A stretch of DNA of 64,000 nucleotides. Origin: Fen-330 sp050008465. GTDB lineage: Bacteria; Acidobacteriota; Terriglobia; Bryobacterales; Bryobacteraceae. Under the pieces are notes generated by a model. The model saw only the letters and a program-made list of their open reading frames with translations, was not told where the DNA came from and did not search any database. Both the position numbers and the translations under genes were made by a program. Positions 17,482-28,500 of this stretch are shown here, piece by piece (positions within the stretch are counted from its first letter, which is position 1; the number at the start of each line of letters is the position of its first letter). The DNA lies in contig JBEKMO010000012.1 of NCBI GenBank assembly GCA_050008465.1, positions 12,588 through 76,587 of the forward strand, written 5' to 3'.

Positions 17482-18344
17482 AACGAATGCATGACTGGTT
17501 CGCCGGCCAGAGCCGCAAGCTGAAGGCCTTTTTGAGACGGCAGGCCCCCTACGTGCTTCTCGTGTCGTTTGTCGTGGTGTTCCTGTTCCTCTACTTCTTC
17601 AACAGCATGGTGATCTCGATCCACCCGGGAGAACTCGGCGTCCTGTGGCGCCGCCTGGGGGGCGGCACGGTGGTTCACACGGTCTATCGGGAAGGCCTGC
17701 ACATCATCCTGCCGCTGAACCAGATGTACATCTATAACGTCCGCAAGCAGCGCATCAGCGACTCGATCGACGTCCTGACGGTGGACGGGCTGACGGTGCA
17801 TGTCGAGTATTCCGCGCGCTATTCCGCGAACCGGGACCTGCTGCCGCTTCTGCACCAGAGGGTGGGGCCGGACTACGTGAACGTCGTCGTGCGGCCGGAA
17901 GTGCGGTCTGTCATTCGGACCGTCTTCGGGCAGTACAAACCGGAGGAGATCTACACCACGCAGAAGGCCATCCAGGAGCGCATTTCGTTGCTGTCCAAGA
18001 TCCGGATGGAAGCCCGTTTCGTGTCGCTCGACGACGTGCCGATCGAGCGTATCTCGCTGCCCAAGAGCATTTCCGACGCGATCGAGGCCAAGCTGGAGCA
18101 GCAGCAGTTGGACGGGGAGTACGTGTATCGGCTGGCGGTGGCCGGCAAGGAAGCGGAGCGGAAACTCATCGAGGCCCGGGGGGAGAAAGGCTACAACGAC
18201 CTGGTGGGCCAGAGCCTGACTCCGGAACTGCTGCAGTGGCACGGCATTCTGGCGACCGAGCAACTCGCCAAGTCTCCCAACGCCAAGGTCGTCGTAGTCG
18301 GCGGCGGCAAAGGCGGCCTGCCCCTGATTCTCGGGAAGGACTAG
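17478..18344 (+). CDS. SPFH/Band 7 (prohibitin-like) membrane protein
   Basis: This 288-aa protein has a cytosolic basic N-terminus, a single membrane segment (~residues 25-42, VLLVSFVVVFLFLYFF) and an SPFH domain. Diagnostic text includes VISIHPGELGVLWRRLGGG, REGLHIILPLNQ, QRISDSIDVLTVDGLTVHV, and the late helix IEAKLEQQQLDGEYVYRLAVAGKEAER. Such proteins form membrane scaffolds and modulate proteases or transport complexes. The start overlaps the ABC exporter stop by 4 bp and the stop is 4 bp before the binding-protein gene, so it is embedded in the operon. A scaffold role for the export machinery is inferred. Confidence 0.9.
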   Translation: MKRMHDWFAGQSRKLKAFLRRQAPYVLLVSFVVVFLFLYFFNSMVISIHPGELGVLWRRLGGGTVVHTVYREGLHIILPLNQMYIYNVRKQRISDSIDVLTVDGLTVHVEYSARYSANRDLLPLLHQRVGPDYVNVVVRPEVRSVIRTVFGQYKPEEIYTTQKAIQERISLLSKIRMEARFVSLDDVPIERISLPKSISDAIEAKLEQQQLDGEYVYRLAVAGKEAERKLIEARGEKGYNDLVGQSLTPELLQWHGILATEQLAKSPNAKVVVVGGGKGGLPLILGKD

Positions 18345-18348
18345 GCGG

Positions 18349-19524
18349 ATGAAGAAGCTGCTGCTGGCCGCCATTTGTCTTCTGCTCGTGCCGGTGGCGA
18401 TCACGCAGTGGGCCTCGCTGTACATGTACGGCGAGCTGAGGTCCTGGGTGGCCAGCCGTTCGCCGCAGGAGATCCTGGTCGGCGTGGCCTGGCCGTTCGC
18501 CGAGAACCGGGACGGCATGGCCGACGGACTGCTCCTGGCCCAGGAGGAGATTAACGCCCGCGGCGTGCGCGGGAAGCGGTTCCGGCTGGTGCTGCGGGAT
18601 GACGATTTCGATCGCGAAAAATCGAGGAACATCTCGATCGATTTCGCGCGCAACTCGCGGATGATGGCTGTGATCGGCTATTACGACGACAACTTCGCCG
18701 TGAGGGCCTCGGCGATCTTCGAAGAGAGCCGGTTACTGCACATCGTGATTGGCGCGAACAACACCTACATGACCTCGCACGGTTTCCGGTATCTCATCCG
18801 GTCGGTGCTAGCGAGCGACCTGATCGCACACAAGCTGGTTCGACTCTGCCAGGCGCGCGGCTATGATAAGTTTGCCGTGATCGCCGAAGACGGCCCCTTC
18901 GGCGAAGACCTCTCATACCAGTTCGGGGCGGAGTTGGACGTCCTGGATGCCCACCTCGTCTACGAGTCTTCCTACGTGCGGGGGGAAGTCGATTTTCGCG
19001 AAACCGTGAATGAATTGAAAGCTGTCGACACCGATGTCATTGTGTTCCTGGGGCTCGAGGCCGAGGCGGCCGCGTTCATCAAGTCGGCGCGGGACATGGG
19101 GTTGAAAACACCGATCGTGGGTTCGTTCAGCGACACTCCCACGATGCACGAGATCGCAGGCAACGCGCTCGAAGGGGTGATGTTCTACGAGATCTACGAC
19201 GCAGACTCGCCCACGCCGGAAAACCGTGCCTTCGTGGCGAAGTTCCGGAAGCGGTTCGGGAGAGAGCCCGAGGCCTACGCCGCGCAGTCCTATGATGCAT
19301 TGCGGCTCTTGGCGAGAGCCGTTGCGATCACCGGCTCGAGCGACCCGCTCGACCTCTCCTATGCCATCCGGTTCATGGGGCGATGGGAGGGCGCGAACGG
19401 TTCCTACAAGTTCGACGACCGCGGCGAACTGGAGGGCAAGGACCTCTATCTGGAAATGTACCGCGGCGGCAAGGCCGTCGTCGTGGCGACCAGCCCTAGA
19501 GACCAGACGCCGATCCGCCGATGA
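18349..19524 (+). CDS. ABC-type branched-chain amino-acid-like substrate-binding protein
   Basis: This 391-aa protein has a signal anchor (LLLAAICLLLVPVAITQW) and then a type I periplasmic-binding fold of the LivJ/Peripla_BP_6 kind. It shows ILVGVAWPFAENRDGMADG, INARGVRGKRFRLVLRDDD, MMAVIGYYDDNFAVRAS and the late AYAAQSYDALRLLARAV. No matching permease or ATPase genes for an importer are present nearby. Here it sits between an SPFH gene and the NRPS-PKS gene, so it may instead sense or chaperone the product. Its stop lies 7 bp before the NRPS-PKS start. Confidence 0.88.
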   Translation: MKKLLLAAICLLLVPVAITQWASLYMYGELRSWVASRSPQEILVGVAWPFAENRDGMADGLLLAQEEINARGVRGKRFRLVLRDDDFDREKSRNISIDFARNSRMMAVIGYYDDNFAVRASAIFEESRLLHIVIGANNTYMTSHGFRYLIRSVLASDLIAHKLVRLCQARGYDKFAVIAEDGPFGEDLSYQFGAELDVLDAHLVYESSYVRGEVDFRETVNELKAVDTDVIVFLGLEAEAAAFIKSARDMGLKTPIVGSFSDTPTMHEIAGNALEGVMFYEIYDADSPTPENRAFVAKFRKRFGREPEAYAAQSYDALRLLARAVAITGSSDPLDLSYAIRFMGRWEGANGSYKFDDRGELEGKDLYLEMYRGGKAVVVATSPRDQTPIRR

Positions 19525-19530
19525 ACGGGA

Positions 19531-22500
19531 GTGGCTTTGGAACGGTACCCACTCTCATTCCCACAACAGGCCATTTTCCTGGACTCGCTGCTGCGCGGTT
19601 CCGCGACCACGAAGTACAACATGGGCGGCGCCATCACGATTCGAGGTCCGCTCGACGCCGGCCTGTTCGGGCGCGCGCTCGAGTACGCGGCCCGGCAGCA
19701 CGACGTGCAGCGGACGCGTCTCCATCTCGCTGGCGACGTCGCCGTGCAGGAGTTCGTTTCGGAACCCCCCGGCGTGCTCGAGGTGCTCGATTACTCGGCG
19801 CGATTGGAGCCGTACCGCTCCGCCGTCGAGTGGCTGCTCGAGGACATCCGCCGCCCGATACATCTTGACGAGTTCCCGCTGTATGGGGACACCTTGTTCC
19901 GACTGGCGCCCGGCCTGCACCTGTGGTACCCCAAGTTCCACCACATCGTGTGCGATGCGTTCGGCCACGCGCTCATCGGGGCGACTGCCGCGGCGGCGTA
20001 CAACGAGCTGCTGGCGCACGGCCGCCTGCCCGAACGCGAACGGTTCTCCTACGCGGACTTCGTCGCGGAGGACCGTGAATACGCGGCCTCGCAGCGCTTC
20101 CGCGAAGACGAGGCGTACTGGACGGCGAAGTTCGCTTCGCTGCCCGAACCCCTGCCGTTCACAGCGCGGAAAGGAAGTCTGGAAGGGGACGCGCTGCTCA
20201 GGACCGAGCGCTGCACGCTCGGCGTGCCCCGCCTCGTATACAACGCGATCCTGCGGCTGTGCGGCGAAGCGGGCGTCACGCCGTTCCAGTTCCTGCTGGC
20301 GGTCCTGTTCGCATATTTGCACCGGGTGACCGGGCGCACGGACATCGTGATCGGCACGCCCATCCTCAACCGCGGCAATCGGGTGTTCCGCCGCACGGCC
20401 GGCATGTTCATGAACATGATGCCGCTGCGCCTGGGGATCGAGAGCGAGTCCACACTGCTCGGCCTGGCGCGCCAGATTCATGCCGAAGTCCGGTCCTGCT
20501 ACCGTCACCAGCGGTTTCCGTTCGGCGAGATCGTGCGGCGCTGCCGGACGCTGGAAGGCTTTTGCCACAATGTGTTCGACGTCACGCTGGTCTACCGCAA
20601 GCTGGACTACGACTTCGATTTCGGCGGCTCTCCCGCCCGCACCATCACGCTCGACACCAACGCGCGCGAAGAAACGCTGTCGCTCGAAGTCGACGAATAC
20701 AACGAACAGGAGGACGTCAATTTCTTCTTCAACTTCAATCCGAGGTTGATCTCAGCCAAAGAGGCCGGGCAGATGGCGAAGACTTTCAATGCGCTGCTGG
20801 CCGACGCGGCGGTGGTGGGCGATTTCCCCGTCCGTGACATCCGGCTGCTGGCCGATTCGGGCGGCGCGCGGGGGACCAGGCGGCCGGGCGCCGGGGAGCG
20901 GACCGTGCTCGATCACTTCCGGCGGCAGGCGGGCGCCGCGCCGGACTCGCCTGCGGTCGTCGCGGGTGGTGACCGGCTCTCTTACGGCGAGTTGGATGCG
21001 GCGTCGAACCGGATCGCCGCGTTTCTCGGAGGGCAGCGCGCGCTCGAGAAGGAGCAGTCCGTCGCCGTCCTCTCCGATCGCGACGGCCGGTGGGTGGCGG
21101 CGGCGCTGGGAATCATGAAGGCGGGCGGGGCCTACCTCCCGCTCGACCCCGAGGCGCCTCGCGACCGGATCGAGTTCATTCTCCGCGATAGCGGCTGCCG
21201 TCTCCTGCTGACAGGTGGGGCGCACGGCTCGATAGCATTCGACGGCGTACGGTCCGTCCCCATCTCCGAGGCTCTCGACACGCCGCCGGAGTCGTGGACG
21301 CCGGTCTCTCCGCCCGGACCGCGATCGCTGGCCTACATCATCTACACTTCCGGGACCACGGGGCAGCCCAAGGGCGTGCTGGTCGAGCACGGCGGCCTGG
21401 CCAACACGGCCATCGAACAGATGCGCGGGTGGGGCGTGACCAGCCAGGACCACGTCCTGCAGTTCGCCTCGCCCATGTTCGACGCCTCCCTCGCGGAAGT
21501 CTTCCTCGCGCTCGTTTCCGGCGCCACCCTCGTGATCGCGCCGAAAGACGTCGTGCTGAGTCCGCCGCGGTTTCTGGAACTGCTTTCGCGCGAGAAGGTG
21601 ACCGTGGCCACGCTCCCTCCGGCCTACCTGAGCGCGCTCGACCGGGCGGAGCTCGGTCCGCTGCGCGTGCTGGTAACCGCCGGAGAGGCGGCGAATCCCG
21701 CCGACGCGGCGCACTACAGCCGCCGTCTCCAGTACATCAATGCCTACGGACCCACGGAGACCTCGATCTGCGCCACCTGGTATTCCGCTCGCGCCTTCTC
21801 CGGAGAGCACGTCCCGATCGGCAAGCCGCTGGCGCACACCGAGGTCCTCATTCTCGACGAGAAGCGCGAGTTGATGCCGGTGGGCGTGGCCGGAGAAATC
21901 TGCATCGGCGGTGTGAACCTGGCGCGCGGCTACCTGAACCGGCCCGAGCTGACCAACGAGCGCTTTATCCCGAATCCGTTCCGCGAAGGCGAGCGCCTGT
22001 ACCGCACGGGCGACCTGGGGCGCCTGCTTCCGGACGGCAACCTCGAATTCCTCGGACGGCGCGACACGCAGGTGAAGATTCGCGGCTACCGCGTCGAGCT
22101 TGGTGAAATCGAGGCGCTTCTCAAGACCCATCCGGCGGTGGAGACGGCGGCCGTCGTTGCCGGCGGCGCCGAGAACGGGAGCCTGGTTGCCTGCGTCGTT
22201 TCAAGGGGCGAGTTCCGGCCGGCGGAGCTGCGCCAGCACCTCGCGGGGAGACTGCCGGCTTACATGGTTCCGTCCCAATGGACGCCCATTCCGGCGTTGC
22301 CTTTGAACACGTCGGGAAAAGTGGATCGCGACGCCTTGCTCGCCCTTAGCCGGCCGCAGGACGATTACTCCCCGGAAAAGATCGCGCCGCGGACGGACAT
22401 GGAGCGGACGATCGCCCGGATCTGGGAGGAGGTACTCGAGACGTCGCCCGTGGGCGCGCTCGACGACTTCTTCGAGCTGGGCGGCCACAGCCTCAAAGCG

Positions 22501-25500
22501 GTGCGGGTGATCTCCCGCATCCAAAACCGCCTGGGCGTACGCGTCGAGCTGGGGGATTTCTTCTCCAGGCCGACGGTCGAGGGGCTCGCGGCGGCGATCG
22601 AAACGAGCGGCGGCGTCCGCGAAGAGGCGATCCCCCTCGCTCCGCCAGCCGACACGTACCCGTTGAGCAACGCGCAGGCGCGCATCTGGGTGCATTCGCA
22701 GATGGAGGGCGGCTCGATCGCCTACAACATGCCGCTAGTGATCGCTCTTGAAGGCGACCTGGACGTGCGCGCGCTCGAGCAGGCGTTCCGGGCGACGATC
22801 GCGCGGCACGAATCCCTGCGCACTTGCTTCCCCACCGTGGATGGGACACCCAGGCAGCAGATCCTTCCCGCCCGCGAGGTTCCGTTTCAACTGGATGTCG
22901 AGGATCTGAGCCAGTTGGATTCGCCGGACGAGGAGGCGCGGGAACGGATTCGCGCCGAGATCCGCACCGCCTTTGATTTTTCCCACCCGCCGCTCGTGAG
23001 GGCCCGGCTTCTTCGGATGGAAACCCAGCGCTGGGTGCTATCGCTGGTGGTGCACCACATTGTGGCGGACGGCTGGTCGCTCGATGTGCTTCTCAAAGAA
23101 CTCGCGTTGCAGTACGAGGACCGGGCTGCCGAGTTGCCTCCGCTCCCGATTCAATACAAGGACTACTCGCAGTGGATGGCGCAGCAGCTCGGCTCGAAGA
23201 AGGCGAAAGCGGAACGCGCTTTCTGGATGGAAAAGCTCGCGGCGCCGCGGCCCGTTCTCAACCTGCCTACAGACCGGCCGCGTCCGGCCGTGATCGGGTT
23301 CGGCGGCGCGCTCGAGCGCTTCACGCTGCCGCGCACCTCGGCCGCGCCTGTCACCGCCTTCTGCGCGGCACACGGGACCAGTCCGTTCATGCTCCTGCTG
23401 GCTGGCGTGTTCGGTCTGCTTCACCGCTACACCGGCGACGAAGACATCGTCCTCGGCACGCCCTCGGCCAATCGCGGCCGCATGGAGCTGGAGAACCAGA
23501 TCGGACTGTACCTGAACACGCTCGGGCTGCGCGTTCAACTCAGTGGTGAGATCGCGCTGTCCGAATTGCTGGACCGCACCCGCTCGGCGGTTCTCGAGGC
23601 GCAAGAGCACCAGTCCTATCCCTTCGACGCGCTGATCCAGGACTTGCACGTAAAGCGCCGCACCGATCGCAATCCGCTGTTCGACGTCATGGTGGTGATG
23701 CAGAACGCGGTGAAGGCCGCCTTCGACGCACGCGGCCTGAAAGGGACCGAGTATCCCCTGCCGGGGCGCGTCAGTATCTTCGACGTGACGCTGCACTTCA
23801 CGCAGGAAGGCGCGAACGTGCGCCTGGATATGGAGTACAACACCGATCTGTTCGGGCACGACCGCATGGAACGGCTGGCCGGCCACCTGGACAACCTGCT
23901 TGCCGCCATGGTGACCGACCCAGGCGCCAGGCTGTGCGATGTGGACATTCTGAGTCCCGTGGAGCGGACAAAAGTGCTGGTGGAATTCGCGCACGGCCCG
24001 CGGCGCGTGGTGTCCGAGAAGACCGTGGTCGATCTTTTCGCGGACCAGGCAGCGCGTACGCCCGGACAAACCGCGGTGGTCTTCGGAGGTCGGCGGCTCA
24101 CGTACCGGGCGCTCTCCGAGGCGGCCTCACGCATCGCCGGCGGCGTCGCGAGAGCGATTTCCGTCGCACCCGGCGATGTCGTCGCGCTCGTCACGGGCCG
24201 CTCGGAGTGGATGGCGGCCGGCGTCATCGGCATCATGGCCAGCGGCGCAGCGTGTCTTCCCATCGATGCCGAACTTCCTCCGGAGCGCATCCGCTACCTG
24301 GTGGAAGACAGTGGAGCGAAAGCCGTCGTTGCGGATAGCACGGCGGAGGTCGGCACGGCGCTGCCGCTCGTCCCGATCCGCCCGGAGGGCGCCGCAAAGC
24401 CGCTGGTGGGCCGCGCGCGTCCCTGCGACCCCGCCTACGTCGCATACACCTCCGGCTCGACCGGCGCGCCGAAGGCATCCGTCATCGAGCACAAGTCGCT
24501 GGCGAACCTGATGGCGGCCCTCGATGACGCGCTCTATGCCGGGCTGCCGCAACCCGCCAAGGAACTGCTGCTCACCTCGATCGGGTTCGACGTCGCGCTG
24601 AAACAGATCTTCGGCGCGCTGACCCGGGGCAACACGCTGGTGGTCGCGGATGCGTCGCTGCGGTACGATCCGCGTGCGTTGATGGCGGCGCTGGTCGAAG
24701 AGGGCATCCATCTGATCGACGTGACGCCGGCGCACTTCGCGGCGCTGCTGGCGCAAGGGTTCGCGCGCCAGCGCAAGCCCGATCTGCAGGCGATTGTGCT
24801 CGGTTCGGAAGCGCTGCCGTCGGGACTTGTCGAAGCGTTTGGCAAAGAAGAGGCGAACCGCCACATCCGCCTCTACAACTTCTACGGCCCGAGCGAATGC
24901 ACGGTCGAGACGCTTTTCTGCCGCCTCGACGGGGCGGATCTGGGACCGGGCCCTATCGCTCCGCTGGGCCGCCCGTTGTCCAACACTACGGCCTACGTGC
25001 TTTCCCCGGACTTGAAGGCCCTCCCGGCCGGGATGCCCGGAGAGATCTGCCTGGGCGGAGTCCCAGTCGCTAGCGGATACTTGCACCGTCCCGAGCTGAC
25101 CGCGGCAAAGTTCGTGGAAGACCCGTTCCGCCACGGCGAGACGATCTATCGCACGGGCGATCTGGGTCGCTGGAGGGGGAACGGCGTTCTGGAGTTTCTG
25201 GGCCGCGCCGACAACCAGCTCAAAATCCGCGGGTGCCGCGTAGAGCCCGGCGAGGTCGAGCACTGTCTCCTCGAGCACCCGCAAGTCACCGGCGCCCTTG
25301 CGGCCGGGCGCACCTCTCCGGCGGGGAATCTCGAACTGGTCGCGTGGTTCACCGCCGCGGAGCCGGCGCCTGACACGGATTCGCTGCGAGCGCACCTGCG
25401 CCGCTCCCTGCCCGAGTACATGATTCCGGCGCGGCTGGTTGCGGTCTCCGCGTTTCCCGTCCTCACCAACGGCAAAGTCGACCAGAACGCGCTGCCGGAT

Positions 25501-28500
25501 CCCTGGGCGCAGCCGGTTGCCGCGCCACAAACAGCAGCGCCTCAAAGCCAGCTCGAGGCCGAGATTCTCGCAATGTGGCAGCGCGTGCTGGGCGTGGAGA
25601 ATCCGGGAACCGATGCGAGCTTCTTCGACGTAGGCGGGAACTCCCTGCTGCTGGTGCAACTCCACTCCGCCGTCGAACAGGCGCATCCGGGAGCACTCAA
25701 ACTGGTCGATCTGTTTTCGGCTCCCACGGTTCGCGACCAGGCGCGGCTCATCCGCGAGCGCAATCCAGGCCCGCTCCCTGACGGTCGCGGCTCGGATTCG
25801 ACTCCGCTGAGCCGCGACCGTCAGGGAGCGGATCGCCGCATCGCCATCATCGGTATCGGACTCCGGATCGGCTCGTCGAGCGATGTGGAATCTCTGTGGG
25901 AGGAACTCGAGCGAGGCCGCGACTTCGTGCGTCCCCTGCCGGCGGAGCGCCGCCGCGAGGCCGAACGGCTGGCTGCCGCGCTGGGCCTGGCGCCGGCGGA
26001 TCTCGAGGAGCCGGAGATGGCCTTCCTCGACGAGACCGACAAGTTCGACTTCGCGCACTTCCGCATGGCGCCCCAGAAGGCGGCGCTTCTGGACCCGCGG
26101 GAGAAACTGTTTCTCGAGACCGCCTGGCACGCCATCGAGGATGCCGGCTACGGTGGCGCGCGTCTACGCGGGACCCAGACCGGCGTGTTTCTGGGCGAAA
26201 GCACCGGGAGCGCCGACTTTTCGAAGGTGCTCGAGGCGGCTGGGGTCGAGGACGCCAACCAGGTTCTCGAATCGCTCACGCCCTCGATCGCCGCCAGCCG
26301 CATCTCCCACCTGCTCGACCTGAAGGGTCCGGCTCTGCTGGTCGACACGGCCTGCTCTTCGGCGCTCAGCGCGCTGTGCCTCGCCATGGACGCGTTGCGC
26401 AGCGGCCGCTGCGAGATGGCGCTGGCCGGAGCCGTCAAGCTGCACTTGCTGCCGTTCCGGCGCTCGGGCCGCGCCGAAATCGAATCGGCGGACTGGCGGA
26501 CCCACTCGTTTGACGACGAGGCCACCGGCACCGGCGGCGGAGAAGCGAGCATCGCGCTGCTGCTCAAGCCGCTGGCGCGCGCCTTGGCCGATGGCGATCC
26601 CATCCACGCCATTCTGCGCGGCGGGGCGATGAACCAGGACGGCGCTTCCACCGGAATCACGGCGCCCAACGCCGAGGCGCAGGCGGACGTGATCGACCGC
26701 GCCTGGAAAGACGCGGGCATCGATCCGAAAGCGCTGGCGTTCATTGAAGCCCACGGCACCGGGACCCGGCTCGGCGATCCGGTCGAGGTCGAGGGCTTGA
26801 CCAAGGCCTTCCGCCGCTACACGCGCCGCAAGCAGTTTTGCGCGCTCGGGTCCGTGAAAGCCAACATCGGCCACACCGATCACGCCGCCGGGCTGGCCGG
26901 CATCCTGCGCGCGGTGCTGTGCCTCAAGCATCGCCGGGTGGCGCCAGCCATTCATTTCCGGCGGCCGAACCGCAACATCCGTTTCGAGGAGTCGCCGCTG
27001 TTCGTCAATTCGGAGCCGGTGCCGCTCGAAGCCGGAGAATCCCCGTTGCTGTGCGGCGTGAGCTCGTTCGGTCTCAGCGGGACGAACGTACACGTCGTGC
27101 TCGAAGAAGCTCCGCGCCTGGACCGCGGCATGGCCCTCGACGGCGCGCTCATCATGCCGCTCTCGGCCCGCACCCCGGAACTGCTGCGCGAGCATGCCGG
27201 GCGCATCCGCGGACACCTCGAGCGCCATCCCGAGGTTCCGCCCGCCGCGGCCGCGTTCACCCTGGCGACCGGGCGCGACCATCTGGGCGCGCGTGCAGCC
27301 ATCGTGTTCCGCTCCGCCGCGGAGCTCGCGGCCCGGCTGGCCCTGCTGTCGGAGGATCTCGTCAGCCGGCCCGAGCGGGGCGTCTTCGTCGGATTCCACA
27401 AGGCCGTGCCCTCCAGCAAGCCGGTGCTGCTCGAGCATGAAGTGACCGCGGAGACGCTGGCGGGCTACACTGCCGCCGCGCAGGGTGCCTCGCTCACCGA
27501 ACTGGCGCGCCTGTACGCGCTGGGCGCGGAAATCCCCTGGGAACCGCTGTTCGCGCCCAGCAAGCCGTTTCGCTGCTCGCTGCCCGGCTATCCCTTCGAG
27601 CGGACGCGCTCGTGGCCCGAAATCCGGCAGCCCGCCTTTTCGTTGCTCGGTATGCTGAAGGCCGAGACACCCGACACTCTCGTCTTCGAGACCGAGTGGC
27701 GCTCTGATTCGTCCTGGCTGCTGGCGGAGCACAGCATTGACGGCACTTCGGTGCTGGCGGGATCGGCGTATCTCGAACTGGCGCAGCAGGTGGCGCGCCG
27801 CGTCTGGAATACGGAGCGGCTCGAGATCGTGCGGCTGGCGCTGGCGGCGCCGCTGGCCGTCGCCAGGGGCGAGAGCCTGCGCGTAGTGGTCACGGTCACC
27901 CGCGACAAGGAGAACTTGCGCCTGGCAATTCACAGCCTGTCTCCGTCGGGAGGATGGCAGTCGCACGCGACGGCGGAGCTGGCCCGCCTTTCGCCCGATC
28001 GCCAGGAGACGCTGGATCTCGGGAAGCTGCGCGCGTCGTGCACTGAAGACGTTTCGATCGAAGGCATGGAAGGAGGCGCGATCCGCGTCGGCGCCCACTG
28101 GAACTGCTTGCCGGCGGTCCGGCGCGGCGGCGCGCTCTCGGTGGCGGAACTCGCCGTTCCCGACGCGCACGCACAGGATGCCGCCGGCTTCGGCCTGTAC
28201 CCACCCGTGCTGGATGTCGCATTGAATTTCGCCGCCGGCCGCGGAGCGCAACTGCCGTTGTGGTTCTCCGGCGTCCGCATCTTCGGGCGGATGCCGCGCG
28301 AAGCGTTCGTTTGCGCACGTGCGCTGGAATCCTCCGGCGATCTGGCGCAGTTTGAGGTTATCCTCGCCGATCCGGCCGGCAAGGTCGTGGTCGCGGCGGC
28401 GGAGTATGCGACCCAGGCGGGACGTCCGGAAAAGCGCTTGCGCGGGTTCTTCCATCGGACGGCTTGGACGGTCGCGCCGGCGTCCGTGGCCGGGAACGCC

